From positions 1-48,846 of the forward strand of contig NZ_JPLE01000072.1 in the NCBI RefSeq assembly GCF_001010415.1: a stretch of DNA of 48,846 nt, given 5' to 3'. The notes beneath the pieces were generated by a model. That model saw only the letters and a list, made by a program, of their open reading frames with translations. It did no database searches and was not told where the DNA came from. Origin of the DNA: Xanthomonas pisi DSM 18956 (GTDB lineage Bacteria > Pseudomonadota > Gammaproteobacteria > Xanthomonadales > Xanthomonadaceae). Below are positions 41,255 through 48,846 of this stretch, piece by piece. The translations under genes were made by a program, and so were the position numbers. Positions within the stretch are counted from its first letter, which is position 1. Every line of letters begins with the position of its first letter.

Positions 41255-43315
41255 ATGACCCCACTGCCTGCGCCTCGCCATCTGTTGTTCGTGTCCCTGT
41301 TTGCCGCCATGCCGGCCGCTGCCCAGGAAGCCAGCCTGCTCGATGCCATCGTGGTGAGCGAGCGGCGTGCCCTGTACCGGCCGGAAAAAGCCGCCGGCGC
41401 CACCCGCACGCAGACCCCGGTGGAGCGCATTCCGCAGGCGATCCAGGTGGTGCCGCGCTCGGTCATCGACGAGCAGCAGCTCACCCGGCTGGTGGATGTG
41501 GTGGCCAATGTCTCCAACGTGCAGCCCGGCGGCACCCAGGGCAACCGCTCGGAAACCTTCGTCATCCGCGGCTTCGACGCGTCCTCGTACGCGGTCGACG
41601 GCATCCTGCTCAACCCGGCGCAGAATTTCACCGAGACCGTGCGCGACCTAGCCAATGTCGCCCAGGTGGAAGTGCTCAAGGGCCCGGCCGCGGTGCTGTA
41701 CGGACGCGGCGAACCCGGCGGGGTGATCAATCTGGTCACGCTGCGCCCGGATGCGGTGTTCGGAGGCAATGCGTCGCTGCAGCTGGCCGAACACGGCCTG
41801 CGCCGCGTGCAGTCCAGCGTCACCGGCCCGCTGAGCCCGACCCTGTCTGCCCGCGTCAGCGCCGCCGGGCAGCAGACCGGCAGCTTTCGCAATGCGCAGG
41901 CCGATGGCGACCGCGTGTTCTTCTCGCCCTCGCTGGCGTGGCGCCCCAATGCGCAGCTGCGTGCCGATCTGGATCTGGATTACACCCGCCAGACCAGCCC
42001 GGGCGACCGCGGTCTGGTTGCCATCGACGGGGTGGTGCGCGGCCCGGCGGAGCGCAGTTTCGGCGAGCCGTGGTCGCGCAATCACGGTACTTCGCGCACC
42101 GCACGCGGGCGCATCGAATATGAGGCAAACGATTGGCTGACGCTGCGCCAGATCCTCAATCACCAGAACGGCGACAGCGGTCGCGACGTGGCCGACTTCA
42201 CTGGTTTCAGCGCCGACCGCGCCTTCCTGCAGCGCCGCGCCGTGCGCCAGGACCAGCAGGTGCGCGCAACGACGTCGCAGACCGAAGCGCTGGCGCGTTT
42301 TGCCACCGGCCCGCTGCGTCATCAGGTGCTGGCCGGCGCCGAATACGTCGATGCGCATCGCCACACCGACGAAGCGCGCGCACCGCTGGCCCGCATCAGC
42401 GTGCGCAACCCGGTGCAGGGCGCGTTGCCGGGCACCTATGTGCCGGCCCGCGCGATCGATGTCGATGCGCGCTATGCCGCGCTGTATGTGCAGGACCAGA
42501 TCAGCATCGGCGAGCGTTGGGACGTGCTGGCCGGTGTGCGTTGGGACGACGTGCAGCAGACCACCATCGACAACGGCGCGCGCACCCGCGAAGACGGCCG
42601 ACGCGCCTCGCCGCGCATCGGGGTGGTGTGGAAGGCCGCGCCGCAGCTGTCGCTGTACGCCAATACCTCCACGTCGTTCCGGCCGCGCAGCGCCACGCTG
42701 TTTGCCGGCGGCAGCGCACCGCCGGAGACCGGCCGCCAGTACGAGCTCGGCCTGAAAAGCGCGCTGTTCGACAACCGCGTGCTCGCCACCGCCGCCGCGT
42801 TCCAGATCACCAAGGACAACGTCGCCACCAGCGATCCGGACAACAGCGGCTTCGTGCTGGTCACCGGCCAGCAGCGCGTGCGCGGCGTCGAGTTGGACAT
42901 CACCGGTGAGCTCACCCGGAACTGGCGGCTGATCCTGGGCGCCGGCTATCTGGATGCGCAGGTCACCCGCGACACCGTCATCCCGGTCGGCAACCGCCTG
43001 CGCGGCGTGCCGCGGGTCAGCGCCAGTCTGTGGAGCACCTATCACGTCGCCAGCGGGCCGCTGTACGGCCTGACCCTGGGCGCCGGCGCGGTGCATGTGG
43101 GCGAGCGCGAAGGAGATCTCGCCAACAGCTATCGCATTGCCGGCTACACGCGCTTCGATGCCTCGGCGGCCTACCGTTTCGGCGGCCGCTATCAACTGGC
43201 GCTGATGCTGCGCAATGTCGCCAACCGTTTCTACATCGAGCAACCGGTGACGCAGACCACCAACTATCCGGGCGCACCGCGCACCTTGTCGGCCACGTTG
43301 AGTCTGGAGTTCTAA
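41255..43315 (+). CDS. TonB-dependent siderophore receptor
   Basis: A 686-residue outer-membrane receptor. A signal peptide ends at PAAAQ, followed by a TonB-box-like stretch (LDAIVVSERR), the plug (IPQAIQVVPRSVIDEQQLTR, SETFVIRGFDASSYAVDGIL, VEVLKGPAAVLYGRGEPGGV) and a 22-strand barrel ending in Phe (LSATLSLEF), as needed for insertion by BAM. The plug blocks are those of the ferric-siderophore group (FhuA/FpvA-like); the ligand is unknown. The Fur box upstream supports an iron role. An in-frame ATG at 41216 sits close to the Fur box without a ribosome site, so 41255 is preferred. Confidence 0.92.
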   Translation: MTPLPAPRHLLFVSLFAAMPAAAQEASLLDAIVVSERRALYRPEKAAGATRTQTPVERIPQAIQVVPRSVIDEQQLTRLVDVVANVSNVQPGGTQGNRSETFVIRGFDASSYAVDGILLNPAQNFTETVRDLANVAQVEVLKGPAAVLYGRGEPGGVINLVTLRPDAVFGGNASLQLAEHGLRRVQSSVTGPLSPTLSARVSAAGQQTGSFRNAQADGDRVFFSPSLAWRPNAQLRADLDLDYTRQTSPGDRGLVAIDGVVRGPAERSFGEPWSRNHGTSRTARGRIEYEANDWLTLRQILNHQNGDSGRDVADFTGFSADRAFLQRRAVRQDQQVRATTSQTEALARFATGPLRHQVLAGAEYVDAHRHTDEARAPLARISVRNPVQGALPGTYVPARAIDVDARYAALYVQDQISIGERWDVLAGVRWDDVQQTTIDNGARTREDGRRASPRIGVVWKAAPQLSLYANTSTSFRPRSATLFAGGSAPPETGRQYELGLKSALFDNRVLATAAAFQITKDNVATSDPDNSGFVLVTGQQRVRGVELDITGELTRNWRLILGAGYLDAQVTRDTVIPVGNRLRGVPRVSASLWSTYHVASGPLYGLTLGAGAVHVGEREGDLANSYRIAGYTRFDASAAYRFGGRYQLALMLRNVANRFYIEQPVTQTTNYPGAPRTLSATLSLEF

Positions 43316-43405
43316 ACACGATTGCCGCTTTGCCGTGGCCGATGACGCGCGGATGCAGTATTGCCTTACATAGCGAAAAAACGCCTCTCGTTTTTGCATG
43401 CGGCC

Positions 43406-44179
43406 TCAGTGCAGCAGATCCCAGCCCATCTTGCTGATCAGCACGATCACCAGCACCAGGAACAACGTGCGGATCAGCGGCGTGCCACCGCGCAGCGCCA
43501 TCCGCGTGCCCGCCACAGCGCCGGCCACGTTCGCCATTGCCATCGGAATGCCCAGCGCCAGCATCACCTGGCCGCTGGGCAGAAAAAACGACAGCGCTGC
43601 CAGGTTGGTGGCCAGGTTCACCACCTTGGCTGCGGCCGAGGCGCGCAGAAAGTCCAGTCCGAAAAAGCGGATGAACAGGAAGATCAGGAAACTGCCGGTA
43701 CCGGGCCCGAAGAACCCGTCGTAGAACCCGATTGCCGCGCCCATCGCTAAGGCCGTGATCAACTCGCGTCGACCGATCTGGCGCGGACGATGCAGCGCAC
43801 CGAAGTCCTTCTTGATCAGCGTGTAGATCAGCATCGCGATCAGCAACACCAGGATCAGCGGCCGCACCGCCTGCTTGGGCATCAGGCTGACCGCCGTCGC
43901 ACCCAGAAACGAAAACGTAAACGCCGCCACCGTCGCGTACAGCACCGGCCGCCACGGAAAGCGCACAGTGCGCGCATACCGCCACGCCGACGCACCGGTG
44001 CCGAACATCGCGCTGAACTTGTTGGTCCCCAGGATCAGCGACGGCGGCTGCTGCGGCAGCGTGGCAAACAAGCCCGGCAACTGGATCAACCCACCACCAC
44101 CAACCGCCGCATCCACCAACCCGGCAACGAAGGCGATGCACAACAGCCACGGCAATTCGGTAGGAATCAACTCCAGCAA
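43406..44179 (-). CDS. TauE/SafE-family sulfite/organosulfur exporter-like permease (TTG start)
   Basis: A 257-residue membrane protein with seven to eight helices. The two family repeats are visible: WLLCIAFVAGLVDAAVGGGG with LGTNKFSAMFGTGASAWRY, and ALAMGAAIGFYDGFFGPGTG with KVVNLATNLAALSFF. Substrates of the family are small sulfur or carboxylate anions; none can be assigned. No ATG exists near the N-terminus; TTG at 44179 has GGAG seven bases upstream and gives the expected N-terminal length. The leader carries 7-bp repeats and a G-quadruplex motif (44229-44283). Confidence 0.87.
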   Translation of the reverse strand: MLELIPTELPWLLCIAFVAGLVDAAVGGGGLIQLPGLFATLPQQPPSLILGTNKFSAMFGTGASAWRYARTVRFPWRPVLYATVAAFTFSFLGATAVSLMPKQAVRPLILVLLIAMLIYTLIKKDFGALHRPRQIGRRELITALAMGAAIGFYDGFFGPGTGSFLIFLFIRFFGLDFLRASAAAKVVNLATNLAALSFFLPSGQVMLALGIPMAMANVAGAVAGTRMALRGGTPLIRTLFLVLVIVLISKMGWDLLH

Positions 44180-44228
44180 GGCGGTGCTCCGCACGACGGG
44201 GGCGACAGCATAAACCCGTAGAAACCCG

Positions 44229-44283
44229 CCTCCTGCCTCCTGCCTCCTGCCTCCTGCCTCCCAATCCCAAATCCCAAATCCCA
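44229..44283. repeat. Two adjacent 7-bp tandem arrays with a G-quadruplex motif on the minus strand
   Basis: Four perfect CCTCCTG units plus a partial one (44229-44261) abut three perfect AATCCCA units (44263-44283). On the minus strand, 44282-44260 reads GGG-ATTT-GGG-ATTT-GGG-ATT-GGG, a canonical four-tract G-quadruplex motif. It lies between the divergent TauE/SafE gene and ychJ, upstream of the former on its sense strand. Confidence 0.85.
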
Positions 44284-44300
44284 TCCAGCACAATCCCCAA

Positions 44301-44690
44301 ATGCCAACCTCCACACACACCGATCCCTGTCCCTGCGGCCGCGCCGCCACCTACGCGCAGTGCTGCGGGCACTACCACGCCGGCGCCGCCGCGCCCGATG
44401 CCGAAACCCTGATGCGTGCGCGCTACAGCGCCTACGTCCGCCGCGATGTGGCGTACCTGCTCGCCAGCTGGCATCCGTCCACGCGCCCACCCGAGCTGTC
44501 GCTGGACGAGGGCGGCCGCACCACCTGGCTCGGCCTGACCGTGCAACGCGCCATCCAGACCGGTACCGACACCGCCGAAGTGGCGTTCCTGGCCCGCTAC
44601 CGCATCGGCGGCGGCAGCGCGGTGCGCATGACCGAACACAGCCGCTTCGTGCGCGAAGACGGCCGCTGGTACTACCTCGACGCGCGCTGA
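44301..44690 (+). CDS. ychJ: YchJ-family protein (UPF0225) with SEC-C motif
   Basis: A 129-residue protein. The N-terminal SEC-C metal-binding motif is [19 protein letters not shown], followed by the family block [20 protein letters not shown] and [10 protein letters not shown], and an NTF2-like C-terminal domain ending [16 protein letters not shown]. The function is unknown; SEC-C motifs bind zinc. The length is typical. Its promoter region contains the 7-bp repeat arrays. Confidence 0.9.
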   Translation: MPTSTHTDPCPCGRAATYAQCCGHYHAGAAAPDAETLMRARYSAYVRRDVAYLLASWHPSTRPPELSLDEGGRTTWLGLTVQRAIQTGTDTAEVAFLARYRIGGGSAVRMTEHSRFVREDGRWYYLDAR

Positions 44691-44862
44691 GCACGGCCCG
44701 GCACTGTCGCTGCCGGGACACCACCGGGACGCGGCAGGGTCTAACGCTCGTCGGCACCTGCGTGCCGGCACCGCGCCGCTGCGGCCGCGGCCCTGGACGC
44801 TGCGGCCGATATCGGCCTGCCGGGCCGCCACCGGCCCTCGGTAACGTCGGTAGTCGGTCGTA

Positions 44863-45621
44863 CTAGTGGGCGAAGGCGTGCAGGCCGCCGTCCACGGCAA
44901 TCACCTCACCGGTCAGATAGCGTGCAAGTGGCGAGGCCAGATAGGCGACCAGATGAGCGATGTCGTCGGGTTCGCCGAAGTAGCCGATCGGCACATGGCG
45001 CGCGATGAAGGCCTGGCGCGCTTCCGGCGTGGGATGGAGCTTGTCCAGCACTTGTTCGGAGTTGATGCGTCCCGGTGCGATGGTATTGACCGTGATGCCC
45101 TCGGCCGCCAGCTGCGAGGCCATTCCCTTGGCCCAGGACTGCAGCGCTGCCTTCGCCGCGCCGGCGCCGTTGACCTCGCGGGGCTCCATGCTGCCGCTGA
45201 AGTTGATGATCCTGCCCCAGCGCCGGTGGCGCATGCCGGGCAGCAGGGCCTGGGCCATGCGCCGGGCACTGCCGAAGTTGAACGCGAAGGCTTCGTCCCA
45301 GTCCGCATCGCTGGCCTCCACCGTAAAAGGGCGTGCGCCACCGGCGGTATTGACCAGGATCTCGATCCGGCCCAGCGCCTGGCTGGCATCCCGGGCGATG
45401 CGCGTGATCTCGGTCGCGCTGGTGATGTCGCCGGGGATCACCAGCGGGCGCGGGTGACCCCGTGCCGCGATGTCGCTGGCCAGCTGCTCCAGCCTGTCGG
45501 CGCGGCGCGCGGTGATCGCCAGCTGTACCCCCTCGGCCGCCAGCACGCGGGCGATGCCGGCGCCGATTCCGGTGCTGGCGCCGGTCACCAGTGCCGTGTG
45601 TTCACGCAATTGCAGATCCAT
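44863..45621 (-). CDS. SDR-family oxidoreductase lacking the canonical catalytic Tyr
   Basis: A 252-residue Rossmann-fold protein of the short-chain dehydrogenase/reductase family. The cofactor motif is TGASTGIGAGIARVL; the Arg in ITARRADRLEQL suggests NADP(H). NTAGGA and the serine of INFSGSMEP are present. At the active-site Y-x-x-x-K position the sequence reads VNGAGAAKAAL: the Lys is there but the Tyr is replaced by Ala. The C-terminal PGRINSEQVL, GEPDDIAHLVAYLASPLARY and ITGE-like VIAVDGG are normal. It is divergent from a LysR regulator that probably controls it. Confidence 0.88.
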   Translation of the reverse strand: MDLQLREHTALVTGASTGIGAGIARVLAAEGVQLAITARRADRLEQLASDIAARGHPRPLVIPGDITSATEITRIARDASQALGRIEILVNTAGGARPFTVEASDADWDEAFAFNFGSARRMAQALLPGMRHRRWGRIINFSGSMEPREVNGAGAAKAALQSWAKGMASQLAAEGITVNTIAPGRINSEQVLDKLHPTPEARQAFIARHVPIGYFGEPDDIAHLVAYLASPLARYLTGEVIAVDGGLHAFAH

Positions 45622-45659
45622 CGACAACGTCCGTCTGAGTGAGTGCCCAGCCTGATCCG

Positions 45660-45676
45660 TTATCGAGCCGCGATAA
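45660..45676. promoter_or_regulatory. LysR-type operator candidate
   Basis: TTATCGAGCCGCGATAA is a perfect 6-bp inverted repeat with a 5-bp spacer, containing ATC-N7-GAT and fitting the T-N11-A form of LysR sites. It lies between the divergent SDR and LysR starts. Confidence 0.6.
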
Positions 45677-45716
45677 ACGCCGTTATCCTGCATTGATTGG
45701 AAACCAGGAGTGTTGA

Positions 45717-46589
45717 ATGGATCTGCTGGACAGCATGCAGGTGTTCGTCCGCGTGGTGGACGGCGGCAGCCTCGCCGCGGCGGCGCAAGCGCATGGCATT
45801 TCCCCGACCATGGCTGGCAACCACCTGCGCGCCCTGGAGCAACGCCTCGGTCTGCAGTTGCTGGTGCGGACCACGCGACGGCAGCGATTGACCGCGTTTG
45901 GCGAGGCCTACTACGGGCGTTGCCGGGAGATTCTTGAGCTTGTCGCCGATACACAGGTGCAGGCCGACGGTCAGCGCCTGGAACCGGCCGGGCCGCTGCG
46001 GGTCGCCGCGCCGGTGTCGTTCGGAACCTATGGGCTCACGCCGGTGCTTGGCGAGTATCTGCAGCGCCATCCCCAGGTGAGCCTGGATCTGCAGCTCAGC
46101 GATCGGCTGCAGGATCTGGTCGACGAGGGCATCGATGTAGCCGTCCGCATCGGGGCGCTGGGCGAGTCCTCGCTGGTGGCGCGCGCGCTGCAGCCCTATC
46201 GCCTGTGGTGCTGCGCGACGCCGGCCTATCTGCACCGCAACGGTACCCCGCAACGGCTTGCCGAGCTGGCCGGGCACCAATGCCTGGGGATGGATGCCAG
46301 GGCGCTCGGCCAGTGGCAGGACTACACCGGCGAGCGAATCGGCCCGCTGTCGCGCGCGCAGTTGCATCTCACCAGCGGCCCGGCCTTGCATCTGGCGGCC
46401 TTGCAGGGCCTGGGCATCGTGCTGCAGCCGGCGTTCCTGTTGCGTGCCGACGTGGAAGCGGGCCGGCTGGTGCGGCTGTTTCAGGACCGGGAGCTGCACC
46501 GTCCACTAAGCGTGCTTTATCCCCAAACCCGCTGGCGCTCGGTCACGGTACGCAGCTTCGTCGATTTCCTGCTGGAGCGGTTTGCCTGA
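45717..46589 (+). CDS. LysR-family transcriptional regulator
   Basis: A 290-residue regulator of the CrgA/DsdC-like LysR branch. The N-terminal winged helix has MDLLDSMQVFVRVVDGGSLA, AAAQAHGISPTMAGNHLRAL and EQRLGLQLLVRTTRRQRLTA. A periplasmic-binding-protein-type effector domain follows from about residue 90 (GPLRVAAPVSFGTYGLTPVL, VDEGIDVAVRIGALGESSLV). The ATG has AGGAG upstream. The divergent SDR gene 95 bp away is the probable target. Two stable hairpins follow the gene at 46691 and 46743. Confidence 0.92.
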   Translation: MDLLDSMQVFVRVVDGGSLAAAAQAHGISPTMAGNHLRALEQRLGLQLLVRTTRRQRLTAFGEAYYGRCREILELVADTQVQADGQRLEPAGPLRVAAPVSFGTYGLTPVLGEYLQRHPQVSLDLQLSDRLQDLVDEGIDVAVRIGALGESSLVARALQPYRLWCCATPAYLHRNGTPQRLAELAGHQCLGMDARALGQWQDYTGERIGPLSRAQLHLTSGPALHLAALQGLGIVLQPAFLLRADVEAGRLVRLFQDRELHRPLSVLYPQTRWRSVTVRSFVDFLLERFA

Positions 46590-46690
46590 AGCCGCCGGGC
46601 GTCAGACGGACCCTGTGGCAACGCGCGTTGCCGGAGCCTGGCTGGTGCGGCGAGCGTTCGGGGCGATCAATGCGCCGCGTTGCTGCTGCA

Positions 46691-46762
46691 ATCACGCGGG
46701 CTGTCTCTATCGCCCGCGTGATCTAACGCGATAGCCGGCACCCCGTTCGTTCCGACGAACGG
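46691..46762 (+). terminator. Two tandem hairpins downstream of the LysR gene
   Basis: The first: ATCACGCGGGC / GCCCGCGTGAT (46691-46701 and 46712-46722), 11 bp with a 10-base loop. The second: CCGTTCGT-TCCG-ACGAACGG (46743-46762), 8 bp with a 4-base loop. No T-run follows either. Confidence 0.5.
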
Positions 46763-46850
46763 CAGGCACGGCCGTGCTTTCTCGACGCCACGTTCGCAGC
46801 CGATCCCGGAAGCTTGCCGCCTCGGCGGAGCTCGCCGCGGGGCGGACACG

Positions 46851-47060
46851 ATGATGGCAACCTTCAATCTCTGGCAGTGGGTGCTTGTGGCCATCGTGGT
46901 GTTCGCGATCGTGCTGCCGGCGTGCCTGGCCACGGCACTGATCTGGTTCGGCCCCCGCCACGACGCCCCGCGCAGGGCGCGCGCCCGACGTATGTCCGAC
47001 ACCAGCCCCTCCAGCCCGGCGTTGTCGCTGCTGACCGGCATCACCGGCGACGGCAGCTAG
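46851..47060 (+). CDS. Small single-pass membrane protein
   Basis: A 69-residue protein with one strong N-terminal helix (WQWVLVAIVVFAIVLPACLATALIWF), then a basic segment RRARARRM and a polar tail. The shape recalls TatA-like starts (F-N-x-W-x-W) but the amphipathic helix of TatA is missing. The start is an ATG-ATG doublet with only a weak purine-rich site. A real but uncharacterised gene is more likely than not. Confidence 0.45.
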   Translation: MMATFNLWQWVLVAIVVFAIVLPACLATALIWFGPRHDAPRRARARRMSDTSPSSPALSLLTGITGDGS

Positions 47061-47338
47061 GCGCGGCGATCGACGCCGCTGGGTTGCCGCGGCGTCTTCG
47101 CCAGGCAGGCCTGATCGATGCCACTCCATCGGCACGCGACATCATTCTCTGACTCGCGCCACACGACCTCTGCGCCGTGCCCATCGCGCTGAAAAGCGTG
47201 CGCACCGCACAGTCACCTCTGCGTGTCGCTGCCGACCAGCGCAGCGCACGATGCCGTCGCAACATCACGACCTGCACGCCTGCAACCAGCCAGGTTGGCT
47301 ATCCTCGGCGGCTCGGCCTGCCGCAGGAGCTCCACCGC

Positions 47339-47374
47339 ATGACCTCCGTCCACACGCCGGCCATCGCGCCGTGA
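47339..47374 (+). CDS. Short upstream ORF coupled to the lytic transglycosylase start
   Basis: An 11-codon frame (MTSVHTPAIAP) with a strong CAGGAG site; its stop TGA overlaps the next ATG (TGATG). The following gene has no Shine-Dalgarno of its own, so this leader may deliver ribosomes to it. The rest of the gap 47061-47373 contains nothing else that can be supported. Confidence 0.4.
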   Translation: MTSVHTPAIAP

Positions 47375-48846
47375 TGCCGACCCGGCGCGTCCTGCCTGCG
47401 CTGTTGGCGCTGGCGCCGCTGGTCGCCTGCGCCGATCCGGCCTTCGACCGCTGCCTGGCCGGCCTGCAGACTCAGGCTGCCGCCAAGGGCGTGGACGCCG
47501 CCGGTTTTCAGCGCTTTACCGCCGGCCTGGCGCCCGATCCCAGTGTCTTGCCGCTGCTGGACGCACAGCCGGAGTTCACCACGCCCATCTGGGATTACCT
47601 GGCCAGCCTGGTCGACAGCCAGCGCGTCACCGACGGCCAGGCCATGCTGGTCACCCACCGCGACTTGCTCGCCCGCCTGTCCGAGCAGACCGGCGTCGAC
47701 CCGGCCACCATCGTGGCGGTCTGGGGCGTGGAGAGCGACTACGGCCGCGTCACCGGCAAGCGCCCGCTGCTGGTGTCGCTGGCCACGCTGTCGTGCGAAG
47801 GCCGTCGCCAGCCGTTCTTCCGCGGCGAGTTCCTGGCCTTGCTCAGCCTGTTGCAACGCGGCGACCTGTCGCCGGATGGCCTGACCGGCTCCTGGGCCGG
47901 TGCCTTCGGGCAAACCCAGTTCATGCCCTCGACCTACGCGCGCATCGCAGTGGACGGCGACGGCGACGGCCGCCGCGATCTGGTCGCCAGCATCCCCGAT
48001 GCGCTGGCCTCCACCGCCAACTATCTGGTCAAGGCCGGCTGGGAGCGGGCCCGCCCGTGGGGCATGGAAGTCACCCTGCCGCGCGGTTTCGACGCCAGCA
48101 AGGCCGGCCGCACCCGCCGCCAACCGTTGCAGGCCTGGCAGGCCGCCGGCCTGCTCGGTAGCGACGGCAAGCCGCTCGCCCCGACCGGGTTGCCCGCCGA
48201 GACGCCTGCCGCGCTACTGCTGCCGGCCGGCGCCACCGGCCCGGCGTTTCTGGTGTTCCGCAACTACGACGCGATCTACGCCTACAACGCCGCCGAAAGC
48301 TACGCGTTGTCGATCGCGTTGCTGGCCGACCGCCTGCGCGGCGGCCCCGGCCTGCTCGCCGCCTGGCCGACCGACGACCCCGGCCTGGGCCGCCCGGAAC
48401 GCCGCGACCTGCAACAGCTGCTGCTGGCCCGCGGCTACCAGATCGGCGAAGCCGACGGCATGGTCGGCAGCGCCACCCGCCGTGCCATCCAGGTCGAGCA
48501 GACCCGGCTGGGCCTGCAGCCGGCCGATGGCCGCCCCGGCCAGCGCATCCTCGCCGCCCTGCGCGCCGCGTCGCCGCTCACCGGCATGGCCGCCGTGCGC
48601 GGCACCGCCTTCAAGCTGCCGGCCGCCTATCCCGCATTCGCCCAATCTCCCATCGTCCACAAGGCATCCCCCATGTCCGACACCACCGGCCTGAGCACAG
48701 GCGACTTCCACGGTTTCCCGTCGCTGCTGATCGACACCCCGTTCTCCACCGCCGCCATCAGCCTGTTCGGCGGCCAGTTGCTGTCGTTCGTGCCCAAAGG
48801 CGGCCAGGACGTGATGTGGCTGTCGCCGCTCGCCAAGCAGCCGCCC
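47374..48846 (+). CDS. MltB-like lytic murein transglycosylase, open in frame into a hexose-6-phosphate mutarotase (partial)
   Basis: The frame is open from 47374 to the window end (491 codons, no stop). Residues 1-19 are an export signal (RRVLPALLALAPLVAC, lipobox-like LVAC). The MltB-type domain has the catalytic Glu120 in VWGVESDYGR, GAFGQTQFMPSTY near 176-188 and YNAAESYALSIALLADRL near 305. A peptidoglycan-binding domain covers about 345-395 (RRAIQVEQTRLGLQ). At residue 434 a new Met begins MSDTTGLSTGDFHGFPSLLI, and the sequence then matches D-hexose-6-phosphate mutarotase (YeaD-like; AISLFGGQLLSFVPKGGQDV). Either a stop codon is missing between two genes, or the mutarotase starts internally at 48673, where AAGG lies eight bases upstream. 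Export of a sugar-phosphate enzyme would make little sense. Confidence 0.83.
   Translation, partial: MPTRRVLPALLALAPLVACADPAFDRCLAGLQTQAAAKGVDAAGFQRFTAGLAPDPSVLPLLDAQPEFTTPIWDYLASLVDSQRVTDGQAMLVTHRDLLARLSEQTGVDPATIVAVWGVESDYGRVTGKRPLLVSLATLSCEGRRQPFFRGEFLALLSLLQRGDLSPDGLTGSWAGAFGQTQFMPSTYARIAVDGDGDGRRDLVASIPDALASTANYLVKAGWERARPWGMEVTLPRGFDASKAGRTRRQPLQAWQAAGLLGSDGKPLAPTGLPAETPAALLLPAGATGPAFLVFRNYDAIYAYNAAESYALSIALLADRLRGGPGLLAAWPTDDPGLGRPERRDLQQLLLARGYQIGEADGMVGSATRRAIQVEQTRLGLQPADGRPGQRILAALRAASPLTGMAAVRGTAFKLPAAYPAFAQSPIVHKASPMSDTTGLSTGDFHGFPSLLIDTPFSTAAISLFGGQLLSFVPKGGQDVMWLSPLAKQPP
48673..48846 (+). CDS. D-hexose-6-phosphate mutarotase, N-terminal part (possible separate start)
   Basis: This is the first 58 residues of an aldose-1-epimerase-like enzyme that interconverts alpha and beta anomers of glucose 6-phosphate. 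It is in the same frame as the lytic transglycosylase. It is listed separately because a cytoplasmic enzyme would need to start here, at an ATG with AAGG upstream. It runs off the window. Confidence 0.65.
   Translation, partial: MSDTTGLSTGDFHGFPSLLIDTPFSTAAISLFGGQLLSFVPKGGQDVMWLSPLAKQPP

Noticed and set aside
43017..44900. A 627-codon minus-strand frame spanning the receptor end, the TauE/SafE gene and ychJ
   Set aside because: It is out of frame with three supported genes and starts and ends inside them.
46851..47060. The small membrane protein as TatA
   Set aside because: It lacks the Phe-Gly hinge and amphipathic helix of TatA, and no tatB or tatC is adjacent.

Overview
The window looks like chromosomal DNA of a Xanthomonas or very close relative. 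The evidence is the high GC content with strong third-position G/C bias, a type IV secretion effector with the Xanthomonas VirB4-interacting C-terminal domain (XVIPCD), Xanthomonas-style short palindromic repeats built around 'GTGCCCGAAGGGCGG', and many xanthomonad housekeeping genes. The genus is inferred from content; no database search was possible.

Left arm (1-11022) is accessory-rich. recD (169-2589) carries palindromic repeats and a 36-bp tandem array inside its reading frame. It is followed by a RhuM-family gene, a HigA-like antitoxin without an adjacent toxin, a coupled ParD/ParE pair, a tiny basic protein and a small lipoprotein. A visibly AT-rich insert then encodes a fused DUF262/DUF1524 (GmrSD-like) endonuclease, next to a membrane-anchored Mrr-like nuclease. 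The arm ends with an XVIPCD effector overlapping by 4 bp an upstream lipoprotein, the normal layout of an effector/immunity pair of the bacteria-killing X-T4SS.

Middle (11379-28330) is mixed: secreted hydrolases and esterase, an RluA-type pseudouridine synthase, an XRE regulator with a clear palindromic operator, a DUF2306 membrane protein ending inside a perfect 21-bp hairpin, a retropepsin-like protein without the catalytic Asp, small lipoproteins and secreted proteins, a broken PIN-domain gene, a ParE toxin fused in frame to a TonB-like membrane protein (with its antitoxin upstream), cardiolipin synthase-like PLD, KptA, a YdeI-like protein and a KgtP-like transporter.

Right arm: a MarR-led operon (33769 down to 28430, minus strand) encodes a tripartite exporter (DUF1656, HlyD adaptor, outer-membrane factor, FUSC pump), the three downstream junctions being 4-bp overlaps. 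Divergent from it are folE and then jetA-jetB-jetC of a Wadjet/MksBEF-type SMC complex. No jetD nuclease gene is visible, repeats separate jetB and jetC, and JetC carries a long Ala/Lys/Arg-rich tail resembling histone H1. Next come a Fur-box-controlled TonB-dependent siderophore receptor, a TauE/SafE exporter with a TTG start behind a G-quadruplex-type 7-bp repeat, YchJ, a divergent SDR/LysR pair, a small membrane protein, and an MltB-like lytic transglycosylase whose frame runs without a stop into a hexose-6-phosphate mutarotase at the window edge.

No tRNA, rRNA, CRISPR array, complete insertion sequence or integrase was seen. The most interesting items are the X-T4SS effector/immunity pair, the JetABC system with its H1-like tail and missing nuclease, the ParE/TonB-like fusion, the lytic transglycosylase/mutarotase fusion, and the repeat-invaded recD.
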